Shown here one piece after another: positions 23,633 to 33,406 of a stretch of DNA of 64,000 nt. This DNA is from Methylocystis parvus OBBP (GTDB lineage Bacteria; Pseudomonadota; Alphaproteobacteria; Rhizobiales; Beijerinckiaceae), in NCBI RefSeq assembly GCF_027571405.1, contig NZ_CP092968.1:2564001-2628000 (forward strand), in the 5' to 3' direction. Positions within the stretch are counted from its first letter, which is position 1; the number at the start of each line of letters is the position of its first letter. The notes below the pieces were generated by a model, which was not told the origin of the DNA, did not search any database, and worked only from the letters and a program-made list of their open reading frames with translations. A program made the translations under genes and the position numbers.

Positions 23633-24883
23633 TCAATAATCGTCTTCGTCATCGCTATAATTATAGAATTTGCGGTCATCCAGCTCGTCGCCATTGTAGA
23701 AAGGGACGCCATCGGGATCATCGTCTGGAATGACCGACAGATAGGTCGCATGGACGTCGAACCGCGCCTTCAGCCGTCGCGCGAGCTCGCGGGTCATATC
23801 TTCCCGCTGGGCAAGACTTCGCATGTCGGAGAACTCATACAATTCGGCGATGTATTTACCCATCTTGGTCACTCTGACATGCTCGCATCTCAATAACGCG
23901 CGTGTCAGTTCATGCCCATTATCGGTGATCCACAGCCAACAACCGCCAAATTCACCAGCCTGAGGCGCGTCGGCGTCGGCTTCGACGCTCTTCACTAGCT
24001 TTCGGAACTGTTCCGATAACGCCTCTGCGCGTGGCTTCTTGATGGCGAAATAAGGAGCGAGGTCGATCCGGGCCGCATCAATTGCATCCTGAAGCGCCTG
24101 CCTGTCCCGAAGATCGGCAACATTCGCGACTGAGTCCAAGGCGAGGACGAAATCATAGCGATTCTCGTCGATATCACCACGATCAACTTTGGTGAGAATA
24201 TCGTAGATCAACTGCTCGGCTTGAGTGGTTGTCTTGACGATGGCGCCAATCCCGTGGAGCTGCTCGTGATCCAGCTCCAGCCCGTAGAGATTCTCGATGT
24301 CGGGGGGAAGGTCGTTTGGGTTCGCTTCGGGAGCGTCCCGCAACGGCCAGCGCCACTCGCGCTCGTGTGTCCAATCGATAGGCCGTGCGCTAGCCGGATT
24401 GTAGGTCACATACCGGTATTGTTCGTGCGCGGGTAGCTGCTCGGGGGCGATAATCCGGGCACCCGAAGGTTCGTCGGTGACCGAGATATCTCCACTCAGG
24501 CCGTAGATCACCGGCCGCGCGCCAAGTTGGAACATCGCAGCCTTTGGCAGAACGAGGCCGTAGGGACTCATTGCTTGGCCCGCGGCCGCGCGTGCAATTC
24601 CAGCCTCAACAAACGCCGCAATCGGCATTTCCGTAAAGCAAACTGCTGGATCCGGACCGTAAACCGTGCGTCGGCCACTTCGAACGGACCACGTCGCCCA
24701 AATTCGGCCCTGACGCACGACATTTCGCATGAGGAAGAATGGAGAAAGAGGCTCGTCGAAGTTCTCGATCGAGGCAAAGCTCCAATGTTCCGGAAGCGTC
24801 GGAGTGTTCGGATTCTGCGTGTCCACGGCGCGAAAGAAATGAATCAGCCGGTCTGACAGATCATAGCGGGCATTGTTGTTCAT
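23633..24883 (-). CDS. Unknown protein, last gene of the OLD/helicase operon
   Basis: A 416-residue cytoplasmic protein with no recognised domain by eye. It has a stretch FFLMRNVVRQGRIWATWSVR, then VCFTEMPIAAFVEAG, SPYGLVLPKAAMF and DWTHEREWRW. The CFTE...P and W-HEREWR motifs recall DUF2971-like proteins, many of which are found near defence genes, but the match is weak. The C-terminus is strongly acidic (DDEDDY). It starts 21 bp after the nuclease gene in the same direction, so it is probably co-transcribed. Composition is less GC-rich than the ICE backbone. Confidence 0.6.
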   Translation of the reverse strand: MNNNARYDLSDRLIHFFRAVDTQNPNTPTLPEHWSFASIENFDEPLSPFFLMRNVVRQGRIWATWSVRSGRRTVYGPDPAVCFTEMPIAAFVEAGIARAAAGQAMSPYGLVLPKAAMFQLGARPVIYGLSGDISVTDEPSGARIIAPEQLPAHEQYRYVTYNPASARPIDWTHEREWRWPLRDAPEANPNDLPPDIENLYGLELDHEQLHGIGAIVKTTTQAEQLIYDILTKVDRGDIDENRYDFVLALDSVANVADLRDRQALQDAIDAARIDLAPYFAIKKPRAEALSEQFRKLVKSVEADADAPQAGEFGGCWLWITDNGHELTRALLRCEHVRVTKMGKYIAELYEFSDMRSLAQREDMTRELARRLKARFDVHATYLSVIPDDDPDGVPFYNGDELDDRKFYNYSDDEDDY

Positions 24884-24904
24884 TCAGGACTCATCCTCGC
24901 TGCG

Positions 24905-26245
24905 TCACGTCGATGGCGCGGACTTGTGGAGCGCCCAGAGACGTTTGAAAAAGTTTTCGATTACGAGAGGGGCACCAGCTCCGACCAACTCATTCGAACC
25001 GAAGCGATAGATTTCATAGCCTGCTAGTCGCAAATCCCGGTCTGCCGTAACCATCTCCGCGTAGGCACTTAGCGAGGGTTCACCGTCGCGGCTGAAATGC
25101 TGTGCTCCGTCGACCTCGATGACGACGCGTTGGTTATTCGGCAGCAGCAGAAGGAAATCCATGCGCTGACGGGGCAACCCCTGGCGGTGGCGCAGGAGCT
25201 TCACCACGGCTGGATCATAATGAAGATAGACCTGCGGGATAATGGCCGGGAGCGCATCGGCGAGCTTCGGCCGATAGAGTTTGAAGTATGTATCGAACAG
25301 ATTGCGTTCGGCGTCGGAGGCGAGGGATGCACGCAGGCGAAGGCCGAGTGCGCGGGCCGCATCGTCAGCGCCGACGCCCTGTATGCTGCGCCACCACTCG
25401 ACCAGCTCGCTCCACAACAGCCCATCGCGCCTTATAGGGCGATCGTAAACGAGACAGCTCGATGCGTTTGATAGAATGACGATATCGTTGTTGATCGCGT
25501 CGCTGAAGCCAATCTCCGGCTTGGGGCCGTTGGATGCGAAGATGAGATTCTTGGGGGAGCCGGTCGGGCCACGGCCTAATGGCTGAAGCTGATAGATAGG
25601 ATAGCCAGACTCTTCGTTGACAATGCTCAGGACGTACCCATCGCGCCGCAGCACTCGGTTGAGCGCTTCGACCAACTCGATTTGATGGCGTCCTCGGCGG
25701 CCGAGAGGATGCAGGGCCGCTTCGAGCAGACGGCCGAAGCGATCGCGCGAGCACTTCAAGGCGCCGATCTGCTCAAACAGAAATTCGGCATCCCAATCGC
25801 CAGGATTTCGGACCATGTGTTGTTCGATGTCGTGCGCTAGACTTCGGCCCGAGAAGAACTCAGCCGCGACGTTCTGAATCGGGAAAAGCCTGCCGATAAG
25901 CGCGACTACGTCCTGTTCGCCGCACAAATCGTCTCCGAAACATTTGGCGACATCGCGCCGGGTAATCTCCGTGATCGGAGCCGTGCCTTCCTCCAGCAGG
26001 GCAAGACCGACTTCTTCCAAGGCGTAGTCGCCAAGGTGGACACCCATGCGGCGGGCGACCTCCGCGAGCTCTCGCGCGCTCTTGCCCGCGAGCGCCTCCC
26101 GGGCCCGGTCGCGCTTGCTTACGCCTTCCTCGTAGGGTGGAATGGCAAGGCCGACGCTGAGGCCAAGAGAAGGCATCTGAGCATTGGTCGCGCGCTGCTG
26201 AATGATCGCAGCAAGGCGGTCGGCGAGGTCTGCCGGCCCGCTCAT
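24905..26245 (-). CDS. Protein with C-terminal DUF559/Vsr-like endonuclease domain
   Basis: A 446-residue protein. The last about 100 residues form a PD-(D/E)XK-type core: RMDFLLLLPNNQRVVIEVDG with the catalytic D...E, then QHFSRDG, YAEMVTADRDLRLAGYEIYR and FGSNEL. This is the pattern of DUF559/very-short-patch-like nucleases. The N-terminal 330 residues are not recognised and may sense or bind a partner. The ATG at 26245 overlaps the helicase stop by ATGA, so the helicase and nuclease are translationally coupled. That pairing suggests joint action on DNA, probably in anti-phage defence. Confidence 0.75.
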   Translation of the reverse strand: MSGPADLADRLAAIIQQRATNAQMPSLGLSVGLAIPPYEEGVSKRDRAREALAGKSARELAEVARRMGVHLGDYALEEVGLALLEEGTAPITEITRRDVAKCFGDDLCGEQDVVALIGRLFPIQNVAAEFFSGRSLAHDIEQHMVRNPGDWDAEFLFEQIGALKCSRDRFGRLLEAALHPLGRRGRHQIELVEALNRVLRRDGYVLSIVNEESGYPIYQLQPLGRGPTGSPKNLIFASNGPKPEIGFSDAINNDIVILSNASSCLVYDRPIRRDGLLWSELVEWWRSIQGVGADDAARALGLRLRASLASDAERNLFDTYFKLYRPKLADALPAIIPQVYLHYDPAVVKLLRHRQGLPRQRMDFLLLLPNNQRVVIEVDGAQHFSRDGEPSLSAYAEMVTADRDLRLAGYEIYRFGSNELVGAGAPLVIENFFKRLWALHKSAPST

Positions 26246-28125
26246 ATCGCGATCTCCCGCACACCGGCGTCCGTTAGAAGCTGAAACAGCTCGGCGACGC
26301 GCTGCCGCTGTCCGCGTTCGCGACAGAATGCGAAGATTGCGCGCTGCTTCGCGCGGGAGAGCGCCACGAAGAATGTGGCGAGGCCCTCTGGGTTTCCGGG
26401 CCTGTGCGCCCACCATGCCTGATCGTCGAGGCCAACAAAGACGATCGTGTCGTACTCAAGGCCCTTGCTCTTGTGGACCGTCATCAATGGAATCTGACCA
26501 ACGCCTTCAAAGACGTCGAGCGCGACTGACCATGTCTGCGCTCCGTTCGCCGAGGCGGCGAGGTGGAGCCTGAATGCATCCGCCATGATGGCGAGAAGGT
26601 CGCCAGTCGAATATTCGTTATATGTCCGCGCGACAGCGGCTAGATTCAAGAATGCGTAGATCCGATCGGCGAACGCCTGCGCGCTGGCCACAGACGGTGG
26701 CGTGTTCGCCATGTCGGCGCGCAGCGCCGCAACGAATATTGTTAGCTCGTCCTCAGTGCGAGCTTCCCCGTTGTCGTCGCCTTCTGCGATGGCGCGGATT
26801 TCGAGCAAGGCCGCGGAGGGGAGTTGCCAGGCAGCCGCAGCGCGCCTAGTTGATCCCAGGCGGAGGAGCGCCACAGCGAGCTTCGAAAATGTGTCGGTCA
26901 AAAGATCCTGCAACGTCGTGCGACCGAGCGCGTGGCTCTCGTTGCGAAGTCGCAAGCCGGCCCTTGCGAACGGTTCGGCGAGATCGGCCTCGAAGTCGTC
27001 AGACTTCTGCTTGACGAGAATGGCGTAGTCCCGAGGTGCGCGACCGCGAGCGACCATATCGTTCGCGAGCCATCGGCCGAGGTGGTCGGCCTCACGGGCC
27101 TTGGTGGGGCTATTCCAGACCTGGGCGACGTCGCCATCGACTAGCCGCGCGGCTTGAGCGACGGTAGCAGCAGCATTCGGATCTAGGGCTCGGGCGACCA
27201 CGCGCTGAATGCGCACGAGATCGGGCGAGGATCTGAAATTAAAGAGGAGCGGGATGCGCACTGCTGCGAAGTCAGCTTCAAAACGCTCAAAAGCATCCGC
27301 TCGCGCGCCCGCCCACGTCATAATCCGTTGTTTGTCGTCGCCCACCGCGGTGATGGCGACGTCGGCGCCCTGGAATGCCGAAAGCAGGAAGTCGTACTGC
27401 GCGTAGGTCGTGTCCTGAAACTCGTCGACGAAGACAAAGGGGTATGTGAGCTGCAGCGCCCGTCGAATATGGGGGCTGGCACGCAGCAGAAGCTCCGCAA
27501 GCCGATTGAGGCTGACGAACGTTATGCTCGACCGAGGTTGGGTGCCGAGCTGGCTCGACCACCATCGCTGGATGGTCAGTTCGGTTCCGGATTGTGCTGG
27601 TGCGCGCACGAATGGAAGCCGATATGCCCCGACGTAGTGAGACTCGAAATCACCTGCACTAAGAGCGGCAACCTCCGCTTTCTGTGGGTTGGGAGCCGCA
27701 AAAAGCGCATCTTGAAGGAAGCCTGTTACCTGGCGAAAGTTGGGAAAAGCTATTTCATACGGCCGGCTAGGCCGCCAGTCGGTTGGTATCGCGGTCAGAA
27801 ACCGATCGACCAGGCTCTTTGTGAAGGCGTCGAAGGTCAATGAAGTGAAGCGGTGCGAAAGCTCTGGTGAGCAACGCTTGCGCACCCGTGCAGCCAGGTT
27901 GTCGGCGGCGTCGCTTTTGAACGAGATCGCGAGGATGCGGAAAGGCGCAGGGCAGAGGCCGGTCTCAAGCAGGAACGCGGCGCGTTGGGCGAGGAACTCA
28001 GTTTTCCCGGCGCCAGGTCCCGCAACAACGCAGGCGGAGCCGTGCTGACGCAATGCCCGCCACGCATCAGGTTCAAGGTCTTCGATGTCCCGTGGGCGCC
28101 AGTCTTCTGGCCGGACGAGCGCCAT
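26242..28125 (-). CDS. UvrD/Rep-like superfamily 1 helicase
   Basis: A 627-residue helicase. Motif I is VVAGPGAGKTEFLAQRA (about residues 33-49). Motif II is FVFVDEFQDTTYAQYDFLL (about 230). Motif III is AVGDDKQRIMTWAGA. Motif V is PLMTVHKSKGLEYDTIVFVG and motif VI is FFVALSRAKQRAIFAFCRER. The family translocates on and unwinds DNA with ATP. It resembles GajB of Gabija in being a UvrD-like partner of an OLD nuclease. Before the IS66 insertion its ATG stood 2 bp behind the OLD stop (28128-28130). Now the IS separates it from its probable promoter. Confidence 0.88.
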   Translation of the reverse strand: MALVRPEDWRPRDIEDLEPDAWRALRQHGSACVVAGPGAGKTEFLAQRAAFLLETGLCPAPFRILAISFKSDAADNLAARVRKRCSPELSHRFTSLTFDAFTKSLVDRFLTAIPTDWRPSRPYEIAFPNFRQVTGFLQDALFAAPNPQKAEVAALSAGDFESHYVGAYRLPFVRAPAQSGTELTIQRWWSSQLGTQPRSSITFVSLNRLAELLLRASPHIRRALQLTYPFVFVDEFQDTTYAQYDFLLSAFQGADVAITAVGDDKQRIMTWAGARADAFERFEADFAAVRIPLLFNFRSSPDLVRIQRVVARALDPNAAATVAQAARLVDGDVAQVWNSPTKAREADHLGRWLANDMVARGRAPRDYAILVKQKSDDFEADLAEPFARAGLRLRNESHALGRTTLQDLLTDTFSKLAVALLRLGSTRRAAAAWQLPSAALLEIRAIAEGDDNGEARTEDELTIFVAALRADMANTPPSVASAQAFADRIYAFLNLAAVARTYNEYSTGDLLAIMADAFRLHLAASANGAQTWSVALDVFEGVGQIPLMTVHKSKGLEYDTIVFVGLDDQAWWAHRPGNPEGLATFFVALSRAKQRAIFAFCRERGQRQRVAELFQLLTDAGVREIAI

Positions 28126-28127
28126 GG

Positions 28128-28232
28128 TCAGGCCGCCGGGGGGTGGTTTTGGTTCTGTTGCGGTGGAGGTGGCGGCGGCGCAAGGCGCGTCGAGATCGAG
28201 GTCAAAAGGGCGCGTAATTCTTCCGGCGCTCC
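28128..28232 (-). pseudogene. Detached 3' end of the OLD nuclease gene
   Basis: If the IS66 copy and one target duplicate (GGCGCTCC) are removed, the OLD reading frame runs on through this stretch. It adds EELRALLTSISTRLA, six prolines and a Gln/Asn-rich tail (31 residues) and ends at 28128-28130, 2 bp before the helicase ATG. It also contains the left target-site copy (28225-28232). Confidence 0.85.
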
Positions 28233-28281
28233 GTATGCGTGATCTGACGACCGCCTACCGGAACGCATATGGAGTTGGTTA

Positions 28282-28309
28282 GGTGTCCACCATCGAACAG
28301 GTGGACACC
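28282..28309 (+). promoter_or_regulatory. Perfect hairpin before IS66 tnpA
   Basis: GGTGTCCACC and GGTGGACACC around an ATCGAACA loop, ending one base before the tnpA ATG at 28311. It would place the start codon at the base of a 10-bp RNA stem, which could limit tnpA translation or block readthrough from outside. Confidence 0.6.
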
Positions 28310-28310
28310 A

Positions 28311-28784
28311 ATGTCGGCGGCGAAGGATGGCGTCAAGCGGCGCACGTGGAGCCTTGAGGAGCGGCAGCGGATCGTTGCGGAGGCGTTGGCGCCTGGCGCG
28401 TCCGTAGCGGCTGTCGCGCGACGGCACGGATTGAACGCCAATCTGGTTTTCAAGTGGCTGCGGCGTTCGCGCGAAGGCTGGCTGGATCGCCGGCGGGGGC
28501 CGGCGAAAGAGACAGCGCCCGCGAAAATGTCGCCGGAGCTAGCCGCACAGACTTTCGTTCCCGTCGAGCTGCTGGAGTTGAAGCCGGCTCCGATGAGCCC
28601 GGCTCTGCCGCCGTCGTCGGCGCCGGTGGCGAAGATTGCCGCCACGCCGGCGCGGGTGTCGCGCAAGAACGTGCGGCGCGGCGCCATGGAAGTCAGCCTG
28701 CCGAATGGCGCGCGCTTGTCGCTCGACGCAGATGTGGACACTGAGGCTCTGCGCCGCGTGTTGTCGGCGCTGGGTGACCTTTGA
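28311..28784 (+). CDS. tnpA: IS66 family protein TnpA
   Basis: A 157-residue DNA-binding protein, first gene of the IS66 set. KRRTWSLEERQRIVAEALAP and VAAVARRHGLNANLVFKWLR (about residues 8-52) form the helix-turn-helix of the transposase_8 type. The C-terminus (MEVSLPNGARLSLDADVDTE, LRRVLSAL) is typical of IS66 TnpA. The TGA overlaps the tnpB start as ATGA. The ATG at 28311 is used because the HTH homology begins there. Confidence 0.9.
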   Translation: MSAAKDGVKRRTWSLEERQRIVAEALAPGASVAAVARRHGLNANLVFKWLRRSREGWLDRRRGPAKETAPAKMSPELAAQTFVPVELLELKPAPMSPALPPSSAPVAKIAATPARVSRKNVRRGAMEVSLPNGARLSLDADVDTEALRRVLSALGDL

Positions 28785-29137
28785 TGCTTCAGTTCGCGCC
28801 GGGGGTGAAGGTCTATCTGGCGTTGAAGCCCGTCGACATGCGGCGCGGTTTCGACGGACTCGCCGCCGACGTGGCGCAGGTGCTTCGCAACGATCCCTTC
28901 TCCGGCGCGGCTTTCGTGTTCCGGAGCAAGCGCGGCGATTACGTGAAGATCTTGACCTGGGACGGGTCGGGCCTGTGTCTTTTCGCCAAGCGGCTGGAGA
29001 AGGGAAAGTTCGTCTGGCCGCCGATCGTCGAGGGCGCGTTGCAATTGACGGCGGCGCAACTGGCCTTGCTGATCGAGGGGATCGACTGGCGGCGGACGGT
29101 TGCGCCAGAAGCGCCGGAACGCCCGGTCTTCCTTTAG
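28781..29137 (+). CDS. tnpB: IS66 family accessory protein TnpB
   Basis: A 118-residue protein with the well-conserved IS66 Orf2 sequence: [40 protein letters not shown] and [20 protein letters not shown]. It is needed for IS66 transposition, but its biochemical role is unknown. Length is normal and the frame is intact. It starts inside the tnpA stop region (ATGATG). Confidence 0.93.
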   Translation: MMLQFAPGVKVYLALKPVDMRRGFDGLAADVAQVLRNDPFSGAAFVFRSKRGDYVKILTWDGSGLCLFAKRLEKGKFVWPPIVEGALQLTAAQLALLIEGIDWRRTVAPEAPERPVFL

Positions 29138-29189
29138 AATCCATGCATTCTCGAGCTGCGCCGACGCGTGTCTTGTGGTAGACAAAACC

Positions 29190-30770
29190 ATGTCGCGCGC
29201 CGCTGCCGATTTGCCCGAAGACCCCACCGAACTGCGACGGTTCGCCGAGGCGCTCGCCGCGGAAGTTCACGCCAAGACCCTGCTGATCGAGAAGCTGAAA
29301 ATGCAGCTCGCCGTTTTGCGGCGCGCGCGTTTCGGGCGTTCGTCGGAAAAGCTCGACCGCGATATCGAACAGCTCGAACTCTTGATCGGCGACATGGAGG
29401 AGAGCGACGCCGGGCGCGTGGCGCGAAGCGAAGCGACCACAAACGGCGCTTCGTCATCGACCCCGAAGAAGCCGTCCGTTCGTGCGCCTCTGCCCGACCA
29501 TCTCCCGCTAGAGACGGTCGTGCACGACGCGCCCTGCGTCTGCCCGACCTGCGGCGGGAGCAAATTCGGACGGGTCGGCGTCGACGAGCGCGAGATGCTG
29601 GAATATGTCGCCTCGCACTTCAAGCGCGTGGCGCATGTGCGGCCGAAGATGAGCTGCCGCGCCTGCGAGACGATCGTTCAGGCGCCCATGCCGACGCTGC
29701 CGATCGAGAAGGGACGGCCGGGGCCGGCGCTGCTGGCTCATGTCATCGTCGCCAAATATTGCGATCACCTTCCGTTGCATCGCCAGTCCGGCATTTACGC
29801 ACGCGAAGGCGTGACGATCGACCGCTCGGTCATGGCCGGCTGGGTCGGCCATATGGCGGCGCTGCTGGAGCCGCTGGCCGAGTGCATCGCGCGTCACGTG
29901 CGCGGCGGTCCCGCCGTTCATGCTGACGATACGACGGTGCCCGTGCTCGATCCGGGACGCGGCAGAACGAAGACTGGCCGATTATGGACGGCGGTGCGCG
30001 ATGAAAGGCCCTATGGGTCGACGGCGCCGCCGGCCGCCTTCTACCTCTACTCGCCGGACCGCACGTCCGAGCACGCCCATGCCTTGCTGAAGGGCTGTCG
30101 CGGCCATCTCCATGCCGATGGCTACACGGGCTTCGGCGGCCTTTACGAGGCCGATCCGAAAACCGGCGCGCCGGCGCCGCTGAAGGAGGTCGCCTGCTGG
30201 GCGCATGCGAGGCGCAAGCTCTACGACGTGCATATCGAAACGAAATCGCCGGCGGCGGCCGAAGCGCTCGACATCATCGCGCGGCTCTTCGTCATCGAGG
30301 CCGGCGTCAAAGGCAAGCCGCCGGCCGAGCGCGTCGCCGCGCGCCGGGAACGATCGGCTCCCGTCCTTGCCGAACTCCGCGCCTTCCTTGACGCGACGCT
30401 GGCCAAAATCAGCGGCAAGAGCGACTTCGCCAAGGCCATCCGTTATGCGACCTCGCGCTGGATGGCCTTGATCCGCTACGTCGACGACGGACGTCTCGAG
30501 ATGACGAACAACGCTGCCGAACGTGCCGTCAGGCCCCTGACATTGGGCAGAAAAAACTACCTCTTTGCCGGCTCCGACGAGGGCGGGCGAAGGGCGGCGA
30601 TCATGTATACGCTGATCGAAACCGCGCGCTTCAACGACGTCGATCCGGAAGCCTGGCTCGCCGACGTCATCGCTCGCATCGCCGATCACCCGATCAACCG
30701 GATCGATGATCTCCTTCCCTGGAAATGGAAGCCTCATGCGGAAGCCGCCGCGCCATCTCGGGCAGCTTAA
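29190..30770 (+). CDS. tnpC: IS66 family transposase TnpC (DDE)
   Basis: A 526-residue transposase. Residues 20-70 form a leucine-rich coiled coil ([20 protein letters not shown]). Next comes a zinc-binding domain ([28 protein letters not shown]). The catalytic acids lie in [32 protein letters not shown] and [20 protein letters not shown]. The frame is complete, so the element may still be active. The last 35 bp overlap the following SEC-C gene. Confidence 0.95.
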   Translation: MSRAAADLPEDPTELRRFAEALAAEVHAKTLLIEKLKMQLAVLRRARFGRSSEKLDRDIEQLELLIGDMEESDAGRVARSEATTNGASSSTPKKPSVRAPLPDHLPLETVVHDAPCVCPTCGGSKFGRVGVDEREMLEYVASHFKRVAHVRPKMSCRACETIVQAPMPTLPIEKGRPGPALLAHVIVAKYCDHLPLHRQSGIYAREGVTIDRSVMAGWVGHMAALLEPLAECIARHVRGGPAVHADDTTVPVLDPGRGRTKTGRLWTAVRDERPYGSTAPPAAFYLYSPDRTSEHAHALLKGCRGHLHADGYTGFGGLYEADPKTGAPAPLKEVACWAHARRKLYDVHIETKSPAAAEALDIIARLFVIEAGVKGKPPAERVAARRERSAPVLAELRAFLDATLAKISGKSDFAKAIRYATSRWMALIRYVDDGRLEMTNNAAERAVRPLTLGRKNYLFAGSDEGGRRAAIMYTLIETARFNDVDPEAWLADVIARIADHPINRIDDLLPWKWKPHAEAAAPSRAA

Positions 30771-31425
30771 AAGCGCTCTCCTCGACATGGGCGAGGAGGC
30801 CATGCTGCTGGAAGAACTCGATGGGCTCGTCGCCGGCGTGCTCGTTTGTCCGGAGATGATCCCGCCGAGCGAATGGCTGCCGGTCGTCTGGGGGCAGACG
30901 GACGAGGAGGCGGCGCCCGCCTTCGACTCGATGGCTCACCTGAACGAAGTGCTGGCGCTCGTCATGGCGCACTACAATGATCTCGCGAAACGGCTTTTCG
31001 AGAGGCCCGGGACCTATGCGCCTTACTTCGCCATCGATGATCGCAACGGCGATGTGCTTTGGGAGTTGTGGATCGAAGGCTTCGAAAAGGCGGTGAAGCT
31101 TCGCCCCGCTGCATGGCGACCGTTGCTCGATGCGGACTTGGATACCGCCAAAGCCATGTCGGGCTTGCTGACGCTCGCCGATATCGCTCGAGGCGACGCG
31201 CGCTTCTCCAAGCTCGAGCATGACGCCCTCGCATCAACCGCGACGGAACTGATCGGCCCGTTCGTCTTGGCCCTCAATAAATGGCGTCTCGAAAGCCATG
31301 ATCTCGGCGACATGACGCCAGTATCGTCGCCGCTCACATCCACTTCGTTCGGCAAAGTCGGTCGCAACGATCCCTGTCCATGCGGATCAGGCAAAAAATA
31401 CAAGAAATGCTGCGGCCTCAACTGA
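30736..31425 (+). CDS. IS66 passenger: UPF0149/YecA-like protein with SEC-C zinc motif
   Basis: A 229-residue protein inside the IS. The body ([28 protein letters not shown], then [16 protein letters not shown]) has the helical UPF0149/YecA pattern. The last 20 residues, [20 protein letters not shown], are the SEC-C zinc-binding motif also found at the C-terminus of SecA. Some IS66 relatives carry such a gene; its use to the element is unknown. It starts at Met11 of the longest frame, overlapping tnpC, and ends 25 bp before the right inverted repeat. Confidence 0.85.
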   Translation: MRKPPRHLGQLKSALLDMGEEAMLLEELDGLVAGVLVCPEMIPPSEWLPVVWGQTDEEAAPAFDSMAHLNEVLALVMAHYNDLAKRLFERPGTYAPYFAIDDRNGDVLWELWIEGFEKAVKLRPAAWRPLLDADLDTAKAMSGLLTLADIARGDARFSKLEHDALASTATELIGPFVLALNKWRLESHDLGDMTPVSSPLTSTSFGKVGRNDPCPCGSGKKYKKCCGLN

Positions 31426-31446
31426 TCCGCGGTCGTCGCATCACGC

Positions 31447-33345
31447 TTACGGCGCTCCAGCCGTCAGCGCTTGTGAGGTCTGGCCGCTGAGTACGCGAAC
31501 GTGGGTGCTGGGTTTGCCTCGACCGAGAAACAGATAGCGATACCAGCGCAGCAGTTGCTCATGCTCCGCGCCGTAAAGGCCATGGCGCCCTTCCTCGCCG
31601 AGAACGGCGGTGCGCGGATTTCCCCGTTGCGATGGACCTTGTCGTCCGGGCTCGGGAATTTGATAGGCTGCCGAGAACGCCTGTAGCATCGAGTAATCGA
31701 GGTCGAGTGGCGTGCAAAAGAAGACTTGGAACTGGCGCAGCCAATTAATCCAAGTGTTCATGTCGGCGACATTCTGAGGAAGCAGAGCGTCGAATGCAGC
31801 GAGATTGGCCGCCGGACCAGCGGGGTTAAGGTGTCGACCGAAGATTGCTTGTGGATTGACGCCCACTGCGAGGAGCTGGGTGCATGCAGTCTTGATGCGT
31901 CCCCAGCCGCCGCCATCGCGGCCCCAATCGAGATCGAGAAGCGTTGCATATGGGATGTCGAGGTCTGTCAGTAATCGCCACAAGTGATTGACGTGACGAC
32001 CACCGAGTGGGACGACGGCCACGAACGAGCGGTCGATGTCGAGACCCATCGCTTCAGCGAGGCGTGGCAACACCACTTCCTCGGAGGCGCCTTCACCCAG
32101 CACCACAAAGCGTGCAAAGTAAAGCTCTGGGTAGGTCCGAACTGCCTCGCGCACAAACTTTGATGCTTCCTCTTGGTCTGGCGGAAGACGGATCGCGCGC
32201 ACACGCGCCGTGCGATCGGCTGGGTTCAGCCGGAAATGCCTGACCTGAGCGGGATCAACGCGTGCAAGAATGCTTGCCGAGTGGCTCGAGATCAACGCCT
32301 GCGCTCGCGGCCCGGCGGTGAGCTCTTCAATCTGGCGAACGATGCGTGACAGGTAGAACGGGGCGAGATTGTTCTCCGGCTCCTCCACCGCAATAAGCGT
32401 GAGAGCTGGCAGGGGAACGCCTCCCGGCTGAAAGCCTGCGGCGGCGTTCGCCGCGACATTGGCTTCAATGTCCAGGGTGGCGGCTGTCATCGCGAGATGG
32501 AAGAGCGAACGCTGTCCGTCGCTGAGATCGTCGAGCGCTCGCTCGCGGCCTGCCTCGTCGGGACGGAAGACAACCTCGACCTTGCGGATGGCCTCTTCGA
32601 AGCGCAAGTCGATTGGACGAAACAGCGGTGTCGTGTCGGTACCTGCCGTGTGGACTTGCTGCCAACGCCGTGTGACCGCGCCCACGACGATATCGACGGC
32701 CGGCTCCGCGGCGAATGCGCCATTGAGGGCGGCACCGGCATCGGCAAAGGTTTGTCTAACACCTTGCGACCAATTGATCGCGCGCCAAAGACGGCCGCGC
32801 AGGAAGGCTGTTACCTGGGAGGCGCCATCACGTGACGCGGGCACATAAATCATTTGAATGCGAGCGCGGTCGAGCGCCTTTAGCTCGATGCAGTCGGCCT
32901 CGGCGAAGGGGCCGAAGGTCCGAACAGCCCAGTATTTCTGCTCAAGAGCGCCTTCAAGCGAGCCGTCGTCGGTCCAGGTCGCTTCGAGGCGCAGCCGGCA
33001 CTTAAGACGCCCGGCATCGTCGGCCGCCATCTGCTGGAAGAATTCCGGGATCGCCCCGGCATTGGCGCCCCCCGCGTCCAGTTCCGGAAACGCCAGAATT
33101 GCCTCGAGAGCGAGTGCGCGCTGGAGCGGTGGGCCGGCCTCGGCTGCGGGGATATGGAAATCCTGGCGACGAACGCGTCGTTGCTCGCCGGTGATCCCAA
33201 AGAGTCGTTGAAGCGCTTGCAACACAGCGGTCTTGCCGGCGCCATTGACGCCCACGAAGGTCGTAAGACCGCTCGTCAAATCGATTGATGTGCCCGCTGG
33301 ACCGAAGCAACGGAAGTTCGTTAAAAGAAGTTGTTCAATATACAT
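31447..33345 (-). CDS. OLD-family ATPase with TOPRIM nuclease domain (3' end cut by IS66)
   Basis: A 632-residue ATPase-nuclease. Walker A is GVNGAGKTAVLQALQ (about residues 33-47). The ABC signature is ALDDLSDGQRSLFHLAMT (about 290) and Walker B is TLIAVEEPENNLAPFYLSRI. The C-terminal TOPRIM domain shows VVLGEGASEEVVLPRLAEAM with the catalytic Glu and LLDLDWGRDGGG with the DxD. This is the class 2 OLD layout, which goes with a UvrD-like helicase, as in GajA of Gabija. The stop codon TAA comes from the end of IS66. The native protein was 31 residues longer, and both catalytic modules are intact. Transcription of the downstream helicase is probably disturbed more than this protein itself. Confidence 0.9.
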   Translation of the reverse strand: MYIEQLLLTNFRCFGPAGTSIDLTSGLTTFVGVNGAGKTAVLQALQRLFGITGEQRRVRRQDFHIPAAEAGPPLQRALALEAILAFPELDAGGANAGAIPEFFQQMAADDAGRLKCRLRLEATWTDDGSLEGALEQKYWAVRTFGPFAEADCIELKALDRARIQMIYVPASRDGASQVTAFLRGRLWRAINWSQGVRQTFADAGAALNGAFAAEPAVDIVVGAVTRRWQQVHTAGTDTTPLFRPIDLRFEEAIRKVEVVFRPDEAGRERALDDLSDGQRSLFHLAMTAATLDIEANVAANAAAGFQPGGVPLPALTLIAVEEPENNLAPFYLSRIVRQIEELTAGPRAQALISSHSASILARVDPAQVRHFRLNPADRTARVRAIRLPPDQEEASKFVREAVRTYPELYFARFVVLGEGASEEVVLPRLAEAMGLDIDRSFVAVVPLGGRHVNHLWRLLTDLDIPYATLLDLDWGRDGGGWGRIKTACTQLLAVGVNPQAIFGRHLNPAGPAANLAAFDALLPQNVADMNTWINWLRQFQVFFCTPLDLDYSMLQAFSAAYQIPEPGRQGPSQRGNPRTAVLGEEGRHGLYGAEHEQLLRWYRYLFLGRGKPSTHVRVLSGQTSQALTAGAP

Positions 33346-33406
33346 GTGCGCGCGTTCCCCCCGAGAGTTGCGCTCATTGGTTTTCGTGCGGCGGCACGGA
33401 TAATCA

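Larger units (their letters stand above)
28233..31450 (+). mobile_element. Complete IS66-family insertion sequence with passenger gene
   Basis: A 3218-bp element. The left end GTATGCGTGATCTGACGACC and the right end (inverted) GTAAGCGTGATGCGACGACC match at 17 of 20 positions and continue similarly. IS66 elements typically begin GTA(A/T). The 8-bp target duplication GGCGCTCC is exact at 28225-28232 and 31451-31458, indicating a fairly recent insertion. It carries tnpA, tnpB, tnpC and a fourth SEC-C gene on the plus strand, opposite to the operon it interrupts. Confidence 0.95.
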
